Shown here one piece after another: positions 1 through 9,696 of a DNA stretch of 64,000 nt. The DNA comes from DATHKG01 sp035489435 (GTDB lineage Bacteria > Bacteroidota > Bacteroidia > Chitinophagales > Chitinophagaceae). A model generated the notes under the pieces. It saw only the letters and a program-made list of their open reading frames with translations, was not told the DNA's origin and made no database searches. The translations under genes were made by a program, and so were the position numbers. The stretch lies in NCBI GenBank assembly GCA_035489435.1, contig DATHKG010000039.1, one strand, 5' to 3'. The number at the start of each line of letters is the position of its first letter. Positions within the stretch are counted from its first letter, which is position 1.

Positions 1-2
1 CA

Positions 3-449
3 GGTAATGATGTTGCCATAAGCAAACAGGTATTGTTAGCCCCAGCTATCGCTGTTCGAAACACGGCAAGCCTTTTAAAACTGTTCTTCTGGTGGAATTC
101 TTTATACCTCCCGAGTTTTACTCCTGCAAAATACAGGGCCAACAAAAGTTTATCTATAAACGCATACAAGACAATGTTCAGGATTGTCTCAAACATCACA
201 CAGGCAAAAGCCAGGCTAATTATTCCTACCCTGGCCGTAGTTGACACTATGGATGAACTGATCAGCACTAAAAAACTAGTCAATTTTCTTGACAAGTTCG
301 CTGATGGTCACTATGAACTGTTACGCCTTGATAGTGAGATGAAAAATCGTCAGGGAGGCTATCATCATCTCATCATAAACAAGGAAACTATGGGCGAAGC
401 CAACTGGAAATTGTTCACCGAAAAAATGAAAGCTTTCCTGTTTAACTAA
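3..449 (+). CDS. Alpha/beta hydrolase, C-terminal part (5' end outside window)
   Basis: The reading frame is open to the left edge of the window, so this is the C-terminal part of a longer gene; the first internal start-like codon is a TTG at 33, which I do not think is the real start. The segment reads like the cap region and last strands of an alpha/beta hydrolase. A hydrophobic strand (LIIPTLAVVD) is followed by DTMDELIS, where the acidic residue of a catalytic triad normally sits, and about 40 residues later by a YHHLI motif that would supply the catalytic His. The nucleophile elbow would lie upstream of the window. Family membership is inferred; the substrate cannot be told. Its stop codon overlaps the stop of the convergent gene at 446 by four bases, leaving no room for a terminator between them. 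Confidence 0.6.
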   Translation, partial: GNDVAISKQVLLAPAIAVRNTASLLKLFFWWNSLYLPSFTPAKYRANKSLSINAYKTMFRIVSNITQAKARLIIPTLAVVDTMDELISTKKLVNFLDKFADGHYELLRLDSEMKNRQGGYHHLIINKETMGEANWKLFTEKMKAFLFN

Positions 450-1684
450 TGAATCGTTGTTGGTTGCGGCTTTTTCTTTCTTAACCTGTTAAACATAAAA
501 TCATAGGTAACAGTCCAGCAACCAGTCATCAATTTATAGTTATTCTCTTTTATACCGTAGGTCGCATAAAGGGGATTTTCATTGCTGGTTACCATATCCT
601 GCTTCACAATATCGCGCAATAAATAAGAACCTGTAAATCCTATATTTACGTAATTGCGGCCTACGCCAAATTGTGCAAACACCTGTAAAATTAATTCAAG
701 ATTTACCCGGTTTCGATAGTCCGTGACATTCTTAGCATAGAATACGTGATTCCCGTTAACATCGACGATAGTTGCATACGACCTGGAAAGGTAATCGACA
801 GCGAAACCGCCACCGAAAAAAAGTTTTCCAATCGGTTTACCATTTTCATTTTTAAATAGGCCCAACTTATTGACGCTACTAATCTGAAACAACGCCGGGA
901 TCCTGACCCAATCCTGCTTCTCTTCGTGATAAAAATCAAAATCATTTTGAGATGAAGTTCTCTTCTCTGTATATACGATAGTTGCGCTATTTATCAGGTA
1001 ACCGGCATTAATTGCAATTGTTGGCTTAAAAAAGTATTTGAACTGAGCGCCCAGTACAATTTTCGCTGTCGATTGATATCTGAAATTTAAATCATAACCA
1101 CCATTATTTTGTATTGCAGCCGGCACGACATATAACCAGCCCAGGTATGGCCCTACAGACCATTGCCGCACCCTGTCTAATTCTTCAGAATAAGTTCTGT
1201 TAAAACCCAGGCTGTCATTAGCCAGTTCCACATCAGGTTCAATCAATATCGCTCTTAGTGCAAAATATTCAGAAAGCCTTATGGCCCCTAGTTGATCATA
1301 CAATTTTCCAAGCAGCACAAAGGCACGGTTTCTTTCACTCGGCTTAAAGAATTTGTTCCTTTTTTGTTTGAATGCTGATTTTGTATTAACGAAATTAACC
1401 CAATAACCCAGCAGTGGACCCAGCTGTTGAGGATACATTGAATCGGCATTTTTCATTTCTCTCATCATAACCTTATAGCCAACAGGTTTAATTTCTCCTT
1501 TTTTGTCGTCACGGTAAATGCCAAAGCATTTACAAATCTTCGGTACGATGACTTCAAGTAAGCCGTTGCGATAATCCTGCTCCGCCTGTGACAATAATTC
1601 AGCGCACTCCTGCCCTTTGACAGCCGGTGTTAACAATGATAGTAGCAATATGAGTGTTAATCTAGGCATCTTAATTGTTGGCAT
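446..1684 (-). CDS. Secreted outer-membrane beta-barrel protein with helical N-terminal domain
   Basis: The protein starts with a Sec signal peptide (hydrophobic LILLLSLLTPAVKGQ, cleavage likely after GQ). Residues about 25-165 are helical with TPR-like spacing and three cysteines near the start. From about residue 175 to the end it alternates aromatic strands and turns, as in the Bacteroidota outer-membrane beta-barrel families, with typical phrases such as VGPYLGWLYVVP, INAGYLI and VNIGFTGSYLL. The usual place for such a protein is the outer membrane, but its function is unknown. It begins 15 bases after the STAND/WD40 gene and is the last gene of the minus-strand run, so it is probably cotranscribed with cytoplasmic conflict-type proteins. 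It could be a surface receptor or exit pore for that set, or an unrelated passenger. The start was chosen because it alone gives a full signal peptide. Confidence 0.7.
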   Translation of the reverse strand: MPTIKMPRLTLILLLSLLTPAVKGQECAELLSQAEQDYRNGLLEVIVPKICKCFGIYRDDKKGEIKPVGYKVMMREMKNADSMYPQQLGPLLGYWVNFVNTKSAFKQKRNKFFKPSERNRAFVLLGKLYDQLGAIRLSEYFALRAILIEPDVELANDSLGFNRTYSEELDRVRQWSVGPYLGWLYVVPAAIQNNGGYDLNFRYQSTAKIVLGAQFKYFFKPTIAINAGYLINSATIVYTEKRTSSQNDFDFYHEEKQDWVRIPALFQISSVNKLGLFKNENGKPIGKLFFGGGFAVDYLSRSYATIVDVNGNHVFYAKNVTDYRNRVNLELILQVFAQFGVGRNYVNIGFTGSYLLRDIVKQDMVTSNENPLYATYGIKENNYKLMTGCWTVTYDFMFNRLRKKKPQPTTIH

Positions 1685-1699
1685 TTAAGCAATCCGCGA

Positions 1700-4450
1700 T
1701 TATTTCATTCCCCGATTCCCATAGATATTTTTTTTACGACAACTAGCAGCAAGTTCATCCTGGTTGAAATTTAGTATGTAAAGTTTTCCTTCTGCAGTCC
1801 CTATCAGCAGTTTCATAGGTGCAACAAATGATATCGCATTTACCCATGAATTAAATCTATATTCCAGAGGGGCACTTTCAACTAATTTTGTTGTAGTCAG
1901 CCGAAGCCTGGAATCAGCGCCGGCCGTGGCAAAAAACAATCCTTGTTTATCGATTGCAATATCATTGACACGGGAATTTGGCAATTGAAATAAACCTTTA
2001 AAATGTTGACCTGATTTAATTGGATATTCAGATAAATACAGCCATCCATTAGTTGTACCAGCGACAACAATATTTTTGTCAGCGCTCAATTCAAATGTGG
2101 ATCCAAAGTTTTCATCAAAATTGAAGATCAGATTGTTGCCCTCTTTTGCCTGCGTTCTTAATTCCCTGGAAAATAATACAAGGGTTTCCCTGGAGATCAA
2201 AGAAGATTTTTCATTGCCTGCCAAATATTTTTCCCTTAGTTCAGCAGCTGAATTATGAATACTGAAAACATAAACCATATTGTCCATATCCTTTATGACT
2301 AACTGACTCTTCTGCCTGTCGAAGTATCCCGAATTGTTGACATAATGAAATCTCTTATCGCTCCAAAGTAATTTGCTCGAATCTTTTTTTAATAAATCGA
2401 AACTTCTGATTTCTCCGGCATCGGTTATTATCAAAAGTGTTGATCCGGCTACAGGAATGATATCAAGAACGGAATTGGGAAGCGAAAGCACCTCCTGCAT
2501 GGAAGTATCGGGAACAGCTTTGGCCAACGCCTCTGTAATCTGGGGAACCCAGGCGTTGTGATTATGTTCCGCGTTCAGATCGTAAGATTGCGTTGCGAGA
2601 CTGATTTTTTCGTAAGGTTTTTCGGACAGGATTGATTCGAGTGCAAATTGTATTGACTGGGTGATATTTTTTTTATTATTCTCAGCAGTCCTTAAGCTGT
2701 CTGCGAGGTGTTTCTGCTGATAAGCTACCCGCCTGCTTGAATCAGCAATTTCTGCAGACTCCCTTGCTTTATCCCGATCTTGCCTTGCCTGTTGCGCACT
2801 TAAATTTGCAGCGTGCTGGCTTATTGCCAGGCTTGAAGCATATCTTGTAGCTTCCAGGCTGGCAGCATCAGCACGTTTCCTGGCAAGCATTTCATTTTCG
2901 GAAGCAATGATTTGTTTTGCCAGTGCACTGTCCGCCTGTTGTTGACTCCTGATGGCATCCTCTTTTGCTTTGTCTGCAACTATCGTGGCATCTTCAGCTT
3001 GTTTTCTTGCATCCTGGGCCCTGTTCTTTGCATTATTCATGATAATAGAGACAAGAATTAGTCCCACTATAGTTGTAATAATGATTGCATTTTGAGACAG
3101 ATTTCTTCTCCTCTCCCTTTTGATACTCAGATCGACAAACCGATTTTGCTCCTCCGTGATCTTAAGCTTACGGCGGATGGGTTTAATATATTCCAACTGC
3201 CATGCATTAAGAAAATCCTGTCTTGTCGGATCAGGCGAAAACCTGCTTTTTATTATTCTTTCTGCTTCCAGGATTTTTGATTGTTCAGGCGACCGGTTTT
3301 TTGCAATTTCATTTCCGAGGCTGTCATGTGCTATCTCAAACAAATTGTCGTTCTCAAGATATCTCAAAACACGCCTGCTCACCAGGGCATTGATAGCCTC
3401 CTCCACGGTCTTTTCAGGTACTTCGCCATTTAGGCGATGTTGGATTGAAGCCAAAGACGCCGGAGCCTTTGTGCCTTCCATTGTAACAAAAGGCCAAAGT
3501 ATTGACCAGATGTTTTCCCTGGTGACCTGTATTCGTTTGTCCACCAATATTTTTGTCACTACCTGAACCTGGTCTTCAAGAAAATCTTTCAAGACATCAT
3601 CAATCCCACCAAACGCCAGTAATGCCTCAGGGGAAAACATGGCTTTTGCTTTCCGGGTTTCATCGTTTGTAATATGCAGGTAAAGCTTATCAAGATAAAC
3701 CTGCAGGTAGGGCAATTGGATGGTCAGCGTTTGCTCACGGCCCCTGACCTTTTTGAATAAATTATCGACAAACAATTCTATATCCGGCTCTTTCAGAATT
3801 ATATTGGTCTTTCTACTCCCTGCTATGCCAGTGATAACCTGCCTCACTTTATCGAGGTTCATCTTTTCGATCCGAAGCTTTTTGCGCAGTAATTGTGGTA
3901 CTGATTTTTCGAACTCGTACAAAAAAGCCAGGTATTCTTCCCGTATACTGAAAATGATTTTTACAGGTTGTTCAACCGTGAGGATATTTTTTACAGTTTT
4001 TATAAAAAGATCCTGTTCCTCTTTATCTCCAAGAATATAAATTTCCTCCAACTGGTCGAAGATGAGATATATAGGACGGAAATTGTTAAGATAAATTGCT
4101 CTGAAAGAGTTTTCAAGTGGGTTGAAATCGTCGGCGACTTCCTCAGTAGTAGTGATATGATCCGTTGAATGTTCATTGTTGCCGGCGGCTTCTGCGATCG
4201 CCCGGTCAAAAGATTGATTAATATTGGTGCCCCGACGGATGTTCAATGCCAGCCAGTCATGCGTCTGAAACTTTCCTGCCAGCCCACACTGGATTAAACT
4301 GGTTTTACCTGTTCCGGAAGCACCATATACGAGTAACACATTTGTCTGGAAAACCATTTCATAAAGTAGATCAATTTCTTCCTGGCGGCCGAAAAAAATC
4401 TCCTTGTCTTTTTCCAGGTATGCATCCAATAATTTAAAAGGATAAATCAT
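1700..4450 (-). CDS. STAND-type P-loop NTPase with TM segment, coiled coil and C-terminal beta-propeller
   Basis: The 916-residue protein opens with a phrase typical of the nSTAND1 group (YPFKLLDAYLEKDKEIFFGR). It has a Walker A at residues 43-51 (GASGTGKTS), a Walker B at about 127-138 (IYLIFDQLEEIY) and a sensor-like SIREEYLA at 168-175. A winged-helix-like part ends near 375 (LFEIAHDSLG). One transmembrane segment lies at about 454-472. A long alanine/glutamine/arginine-rich coiled coil covers 475-600. The C-terminal 300 residues are WD40-like repeats without sharp GH...WD signatures (for example DIAIDKQGLFFATAGADSRLRL). STAND proteins act as ATP-dependent switches in signalling and antiphage defence; here the propeller would be the sensor and the TM segment would anchor the protein in the inner membrane. 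No effector domain is fused, so effectors are probably the TIR and CHAT neighbours upstream. The gene lies 30 bases after the TIR gene. Confidence 0.85.
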   Translation of the reverse strand: MIYPFKLLDAYLEKDKEIFFGRQEEIDLLYEMVFQTNVLLVYGASGTGKTSLIQCGLAGKFQTHDWLALNIRRGTNINQSFDRAIAEAAGNNEHSTDHITTTEEVADDFNPLENSFRAIYLNNFRPIYLIFDQLEEIYILGDKEEQDLFIKTVKNILTVEQPVKIIFSIREEYLAFLYEFEKSVPQLLRKKLRIEKMNLDKVRQVITGIAGSRKTNIILKEPDIELFVDNLFKKVRGREQTLTIQLPYLQVYLDKLYLHITNDETRKAKAMFSPEALLAFGGIDDVLKDFLEDQVQVVTKILVDKRIQVTRENIWSILWPFVTMEGTKAPASLASIQHRLNGEVPEKTVEEAINALVSRRVLRYLENDNLFEIAHDSLGNEIAKNRSPEQSKILEAERIIKSRFSPDPTRQDFLNAWQLEYIKPIRRKLKITEEQNRFVDLSIKRERRRNLSQNAIIITTIVGLILVSIIMNNAKNRAQDARKQAEDATIVADKAKEDAIRSQQQADSALAKQIIASENEMLARKRADAASLEATRYASSLAISQHAANLSAQQARQDRDKARESAEIADSSRRVAYQQKHLADSLRTAENNKKNITQSIQFALESILSEKPYEKISLATQSYDLNAEHNHNAWVPQITEALAKAVPDTSMQEVLSLPNSVLDIIPVAGSTLLIITDAGEIRSFDLLKKDSSKLLWSDKRFHYVNNSGYFDRQKSQLVIKDMDNMVYVFSIHNSAAELREKYLAGNEKSSLISRETLVLFSRELRTQAKEGNNLIFNFDENFGSTFELSADKNIVVAGTTNGWLYLSEYPIKSGQHFKGLFQLPNSRVNDIAIDKQGLFFATAGADSRLRLTTTKLVESAPLEYRFNSWVNAISFVAPMKLLIGTAEGKLYILNFNQDELAASCRKKNIYGNRGMK

Positions 4451-4480
4451 ATAATATTTATCTTAAGCTTGCTGTGCCGG

Positions 4481-6235
4481 CTATGCGCTGTTCGATAGCG
4501 TTCCTGTTGCGTTCTCAATTATAATTTTTTTTGCTTCGGCAAATTGCCACAATACGATATTTCGTTTCAGGTTTTTTATGCCTTCGCGATCTGAGATCAG
4601 CTGACTGGGGCCGCCGGCTATGTCCATCCCTGTAGCTGAAATATTTTCTATGCTATTGTCTTCCCATGAATAATAGTCAAGGCTCTGGCCATCGAAACTA
4701 ATGTTCGAATAAAAGTAGAGTTTAGCGCTTCCCTCAAGATTTAATGCATTCATATTTAGCATAAAAGGAAAAAGGTTTGTTCCTTTCCAGTAATCCAATT
4801 TGAATAGAAAAATCGCATCAATGTTGCCGGGTATATCGAGGTAATGTATTCTTTCGATATTTGATCTTTGCTTCCTGTCGAGACCCAACTCCGTATAGTT
4901 GTGGAGGTAGTGGGGTATGGTATTTCTCAAAGCATAATAACTGATATCCTTAATGGAAACCATTTTATATCCTGTCAGGAATGCAAGTGAAGAGAAAAAT
5001 GACGATAATTCTTTTTCTGCCTCAAGGCAAGTCTCAAAAGATATTTCAATAACTTCCATCTCTTTCTTTATGGCTTGCAGATTTTCGATTGCTTTTACAA
5101 AATTGCTGTCAGGATTAGTAGCTTCGTGCAGATCAGCGAATTCAGTGAATGGAGCTTCCTGCGGAAAAGCCTCAAAGATGGAGACCAATGCCTGCAACAA
5201 AATAAGGTATCGGTCAAAGCCTGGCGCAATAGTACGTTCAAAAAACTTTCTGATAATCTCAAGCTCTTTTTTTGGTATGATAAATAATTTGTTGATCTCA
5301 TAATCCCATAGTCTTGAAATAAATGCAAAGGACAATAACTGCAGAGTCATTTTTGTAAGATGAAAACAGTTTTCCAGGTAGGTTGCATGTTTGTTATCAA
5401 TATCGTCTGTTTTAGTTTTACCTATTGCCCATAGCCTGCTGAACTGTGTTCCGAGTGTACCTGGAAATGCAGAAGAAATAAGGTTTTTCGCGAGGTTGCT
5501 GGTGTCAGTATCCCTTTCCCAATTGTCGTAGTTGCCGGACGCATCTTTTAAAAAAGCCGATGCTTCTTCATTGTATTCTGCCATTCCCACCATTAGACTT
5601 CGTGTGAGTATTTCATTAAAAACAGGCAAAGGTCTACGGCGTCTCAATTCATCGAAATGAATATCAATGGATTTTTTTAATTCAGAAAAATCATTAGCAA
5701 GGATTTTCGCGAGGTCGCTCGCATTCATATCTGCAAGTATCCCCATCAACCTGGCTGTATTGGAAGCAATTTCCCGGTAGGTTGAAAGATCTCCTGATAT
5801 TTCTGCGCGGTTCGATCCACCTTTCCTGATTTCCTCTTCGAGCTCCCGGTGCTTGTTTTCCCAAAAAGTTGTATGATTTGATATTTGTAAGCCATCAAAT
5901 ATTTTTACGTCATCCAGGAACAGTGGAAATATTTTCTTCTTCATCTCATCAGCATCAGAATTGGAACGCCTGTAAATAGTAAGTAACTCAAACATGCAGT
6001 TATGGGACTTCAGGTATTTATCGCTGATTACAACTATGATGATTGCGGCTGAGCCTAATCGTTCCATAAAAGCTTTGATATTGCCCCTGTATCCTACATC
6101 ATATTTATCCCGAACAACAGTATATCTGTCACGCCGTAGCGATTCGTATAGCTCGTTGACGATCTTCTCACGGTCATAACCTTCTTCAGTGTTATCCGCC
6201 CAGGCATACGAAAAGAATATTTCCGGTTTAGGCAT
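4481..6235 (-). CDS. TIR domain protein with large uncharacterised C-terminal region
   Basis: Residues 1-150 form a TIR domain of the SEFIR/TIR_2 kind. It starts with PEIFFSYAWAD and has a predicted strand AAIIIVVISDKYLKS at 63-77. The Glu of MFELLTIY (residue 83) sits where the catalytic Glu of NAD-cleaving TIR domains lies. Residues 150-584 are mostly helical, then beta-rich, and match no family I recognise; no membrane segment is evident. By analogy with TIR effectors the protein may hydrolyse or cyclise NAD when triggered, but TIR domains can also be pure adaptors. It sits between the double-TIR Roco gene and the STAND gene on the same strand, so it may be an effector recruited by either. 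A 183-base gap upstream could hold its own promoter. Confidence 0.85.
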   Translation of the reverse strand: MPKPEIFFSYAWADNTEEGYDREKIVNELYESLRRDRYTVVRDKYDVGYRGNIKAFMERLGSAAIIIVVISDKYLKSHNCMFELLTIYRRSNSDADEMKKKIFPLFLDDVKIFDGLQISNHTTFWENKHRELEEEIRKGGSNRAEISGDLSTYREIASNTARLMGILADMNASDLAKILANDFSELKKSIDIHFDELRRRRPLPVFNEILTRSLMVGMAEYNEEASAFLKDASGNYDNWERDTDTSNLAKNLISSAFPGTLGTQFSRLWAIGKTKTDDIDNKHATYLENCFHLTKMTLQLLSFAFISRLWDYEINKLFIIPKKELEIIRKFFERTIAPGFDRYLILLQALVSIFEAFPQEAPFTEFADLHEATNPDSNFVKAIENLQAIKKEMEVIEISFETCLEAEKELSSFFSSLAFLTGYKMVSIKDISYYALRNTIPHYLHNYTELGLDRKQRSNIERIHYLDIPGNIDAIFLFKLDYWKGTNLFPFMLNMNALNLEGSAKLYFYSNISFDGQSLDYYSWEDNSIENISATGMDIAGGPSQLISDREGIKNLKRNIVLWQFAEAKKIIIENATGTLSNSA

Positions 6236-6418
6236 AACAATAATTTTCTAATCAGTAAACGCTAATAAACAGATGGGACATTTTGGGATTACTGTTGGCT
6301 ATTATCAGAGGTTTACAAGAGGCCGGAAAGACGAGTGCAGACGAGTATAGAATGGCTAGTATTATACTAAAGTTAAATATTTTAGATCAAATTGATTGCT
6401 TTTCACACCAGAACGATT

Positions 6419-9400
6419 TTAAGCCTGCACCTTGGCCGTTAAAACATTGATGATAGTCTTCCACGCCTCATCATTGCCGGGGGTTCCAATAAAAAATTCT
6501 CTTTTGTCAGTATGGTTCGGGTCAAACATCATCTGGTATTTTTTCAGATCGGTTTCGCCCCAGCTGCAATGAAGTAATTGAATAAAAAACAGCTCGCATT
6601 GTTTGCCCATCTCCATGTTCATTGCATTTTTTACCTCCTCATTCATGATATAAGGCGTGGCAAGAAAATCCGGACTCAATAAAAATATTACAAGATCCGA
6701 GCTAAGCATTTCCTTCTGAATACTATCATCCCATTTAGCACCGGCTTCTATTTTCCGGTCATACCAGGGCTCAATGTATCCCGCGGTTCGCAATACATCA
6801 AGATGAGTCCAGAAACGTTTAACAAATTCAGAATTTTTTGAAGAGTAAGAAATAAATAATTTCTTGGGTACCTTTTCAAAATTAACCAGGTGCTTAAAAT
6901 CATTAACCGTAAATATCTGTTTACTCCCCTGGAAAATAAAATTTTTGCCCTTAACCTGTTTAATCATTGAACTAACCTCAAAGTAATCTTCACTGTTTAT
7001 TGAAACTTCCTTTGTAAAGCTCCAGCCCTGATTTAATTCGTCCATTTCTTTTTCTATCTCCCGTTCCAGGCCCGTTCTTCCAAATGGATATAAGGTGCGG
7101 ATTTCAATCCTGCAGGCAGATGGTTCTTTCAGGAAGTTTATGAATACCATTTGTGGGCGGCCGCCTGTTTCCTTTGATAATATGAGGCCGTTTCGCCAGT
7201 AGTAAATAGACTTTATCGCGTTGTCAGCTTCGACTTCGCCAGTTTTTTTACTGACAAATTTTGCGAATAGTGACATCACCAGCAGTTTATGAAAATATGC
7301 GGTATATACATACCGGATCTGGCAATGCACAAATGCCCTCGCGAAATTAGCGACATGTGGATCTGCCACAACAGGAAGAAACTGCGGCACGAGGTAAGTT
7401 TCATCATCCAAAGGAATTACAGAACTATTTTTTATAAGCAACGGAAGTATGTGATCAATGTATTTAAATTCTTTTATCTGATTCGCTAAAAAAACCCCTT
7501 TACTACCACCTTGCTTCGCTTCATTCATTAGTTTCTTAATCAGGTCATTGAGTTCGCTAATACTTGTGAACACTATACCTTCATCACCATTTTTATCCGA
7601 AGCAGAATGATCAAAATACAAAGCTCCAAGATTGGTTAATACACTTGCAATTGTTTTAGCATCCGGTATATCCAGGGTCCCCTTGTACTTGGGAATGAGT
7701 GACTCGCACTTATCCTTGAATTCGCTAAGTGTCAGTACTTCGAAAGGTATTTGGCCCTGGAGATATCTTTCGATGATTTCATGCTGGTAAGTAACAAGTT
7801 TCCTTCCGGCCAGGTTTAGCTTTCCCAGGCAGGCATCGAGTACTTCATTGATACTGCTTACCCGGCTCTTCTTACTCAGTGATACGTTGTAGAATGTAGT
7901 GATGTTGGAATATTTCTCACGAAGCAATACCTGGTTAAGCAACCCTTCGCCCTGGTCGATTTTATTCTGAAGCACCAATACCGGGGCCGTAGTAGACAGA
8001 TCCGCTTTTACAACTGATTCTTCAGCCACAATCTTTGGGTCAGATGGGCTGGTACTTTTTAAGACAGCCTTATTTGTGAGGTCATTAGGCTCTTTCACAC
8101 CATTGAAGACATGCGCTTCCTTTCCATAAAGGATATATTTGATAGATTCCAACCAGTATTCAATGGGAAAATCTTCATAAATCAATTCAGTTTTGTCAGC
8201 AAGTTTCTCTTTTCTTTCAGCATAAAAATTAGTAGCGGTATCCCATAATAGAACATAGGCGGTATCGTGTGAATAATAGAGGCGATGGAGATCATGATAG
8301 TAATCCTGCCCACCGAAATCAAAAATGTTGACCAACATAAGCTCTCCACTTTCTGACTTTAGGAAAGGCGCCCTCCAACTTTGAATCTCAAGTGTGTCTG
8401 TGGATACATGATTCTGGTTTACTTCCTTATCCCTCAAAAACTGGCTAAAATTCGTCTTTCCCACGCCACTATTCCCCATCAGTATCAACTTAAGGACTTC
8501 CAGCTTTTTCTCGCCATGTTCTTTTCCCTTGCTGAAATGATCGACTATGGCAGGAGTTCCCAGCGCAATTACTTCTAATGGAGGGTCAGAAATTGGATTT
8601 CCCCTCACAAAGATTCCGGCCTCATCTTTGCTTAGCGCGAATTTCAAGTGTATAGGAAGTCCTCCTTGTAATCTTGGCAATAAAGACCGTATAGACGAGA
8701 TCCTGTTGTCAGTTAATACAATCCGGTAAAGATTTTTTAACCCTGCAAGGATTGAAACGTCGATTATCCTGTTACGGGCGGCGTATAAGGTTTTTAGATT
8801 ATTTAAATGCGAGATCCCGGACAACAATTCAATATTATTTGTGGAAAGCCCAAGCAACTCAAGCTTTAAACAGTTTTCCAATCCTTTAATTTCAGACAAT
8901 CGGTTTCTTTCGAGGTCCAGGTATGTTAAGTTTACTAATTTATCCAGGTTTTCTATCGTTGTGATCTCGTTGTCTGATAAATCAAGATTTTCAAGTCTGA
9001 CAAGCTTATCAAGGCCATCTATTTTTCTTATGGAATTTTTCTGCAGGTCAAGAATTGTAACCCAATTCATGTCAGCAATATCCCTGGGAATGCTATATAA
9101 TTTACAATCCGAGAGGTCTAACGTTGTACTTCTTTCCTGGCGACATTTTTTTATTATCCCGAGCGCTTTAGTATTTCTAACCAGATAATAAAGAGGATCC
9201 AACGCTTCTGCAACCTGAGAGTATGCTTCTTCCCTGTTTTGAAATTGCGATATTGGCCTGCCAAAAGCAGGAACTGCCTGCCATTTTGCAAACGGCTCAT
9301 TGAGCCATTCGCAATTATCCAGAATAACAGGAATCAGGTAAGCTTTCCCGGTCTCAACCCTCTCAATAATTTGCGGCATCTCAAAAGAATCAATCGTCCT

Positions 9401-9628
9401 GGATGTTAAATAATACTGGGATATCAACAATAGAAAAACGTCCGCTTCATTTCTCAACCTTATTAGCACTTCGCGCCAGTTATCGGAGGGTGTCAGCAAA
9501 TGATCCGATAATATTTCGTACCGCGTACTTGACTGCATTAAGGTTCTTATAATCTCGTCTTTTTCTTTTGTATTGCTATGAGAGTACGATATAAACACTT
9601 TTAGCGGTGCGGAAAATTGTTCCATCAT
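6419..9628 (-). CDS. Roco protein with TIR domains at both ends (TIR-LRR-Roc-COR-TIR)
   Basis: The 1069-residue protein starts with TIR domain 1 (about 9-145; VFISYSHSN, and SFEMPQI with Glu83). It continues with about seven leucine-rich repeats (165-345; repeated LxxLdLxxNxIxxI), then a Roc GTPase (380-605). The Roc part has P-loop GNSGVGKT at 385-392, switch II DFGGQ at 437-441 and NKID at 555-558. A COR dimerisation domain covers roughly 620-900, and TIR domain 2 lies at 922-1060 (KLFISYSSKN, and YIMNEEV with Glu near 998). Roco GTPases switch through nucleotide-dependent dimerisation. The LRRs are the natural ligand sensor, and activation would bring TIR domains together, possibly starting NAD cleavage. 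Both TIRs keep the acidic residue expected of catalytic members. The protein is cytoplasmic, with no signal peptide or TM. The gene is flanked by CHAT and TIR genes on the same strand. Confidence 0.93.
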   Translation of the reverse strand: MMEQFSAPLKVFISYSHSNTKEKDEIIRTLMQSSTRYEILSDHLLTPSDNWREVLIRLRNEADVFLLLISQYYLTSRTIDSFEMPQIIERVETGKAYLIPVILDNCEWLNEPFAKWQAVPAFGRPISQFQNREEAYSQVAEALDPLYYLVRNTKALGIIKKCRQERSTTLDLSDCKLYSIPRDIADMNWVTILDLQKNSIRKIDGLDKLVRLENLDLSDNEITTIENLDKLVNLTYLDLERNRLSEIKGLENCLKLELLGLSTNNIELLSGISHLNNLKTLYAARNRIIDVSILAGLKNLYRIVLTDNRISSIRSLLPRLQGGLPIHLKFALSKDEAGIFVRGNPISDPPLEVIALGTPAIVDHFSKGKEHGEKKLEVLKLILMGNSGVGKTNFSQFLRDKEVNQNHVSTDTLEIQSWRAPFLKSESGELMLVNIFDFGGQDYYHDLHRLYYSHDTAYVLLWDTATNFYAERKEKLADKTELIYEDFPIEYWLESIKYILYGKEAHVFNGVKEPNDLTNKAVLKSTSPSDPKIVAEESVVKADLSTTAPVLVLQNKIDQGEGLLNQVLLREKYSNITTFYNVSLSKKSRVSSINEVLDACLGKLNLAGRKLVTYQHEIIERYLQGQIPFEVLTLSEFKDKCESLIPKYKGTLDIPDAKTIASVLTNLGALYFDHSASDKNGDEGIVFTSISELNDLIKKLMNEAKQGGSKGVFLANQIKEFKYIDHILPLLIKNSSVIPLDDETYLVPQFLPVVADPHVANFARAFVHCQIRYVYTAYFHKLLVMSLFAKFVSKKTGEVEADNAIKSIYYWRNGLILSKETGGRPQMVFINFLKEPSACRIEIRTLYPFGRTGLEREIEKEMDELNQGWSFTKEVSINSEDYFEVSSMIKQVKGKNFIFQGSKQIFTVNDFKHLVNFEKVPKKLFISYSSKNSEFVKRFWTHLDVLRTAGYIEPWYDRKIEAGAKWDDSIQKEMLSSDLVIFLLSPDFLATPYIMNEEVKNAMNMEMGKQCELFFIQLLHCSWGETDLKKYQMMFDPNHTDKREFFIGTPGNDEAWKTIINVLTAKVQA

Positions 9629-9696
9629 AAATAGATTTTCTCAGAATTAGTTACAATGTTAATTTATTCTGCAACTCGTATTGTGAACGCCGGCAA

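Noticed and set aside
33..449. Complete small gene starting at TTG 33
   Set aside because: The frame is open to the window edge and the protein lacks the nucleophile part of the hydrolase fold, so it is a truncated view of a longer gene.
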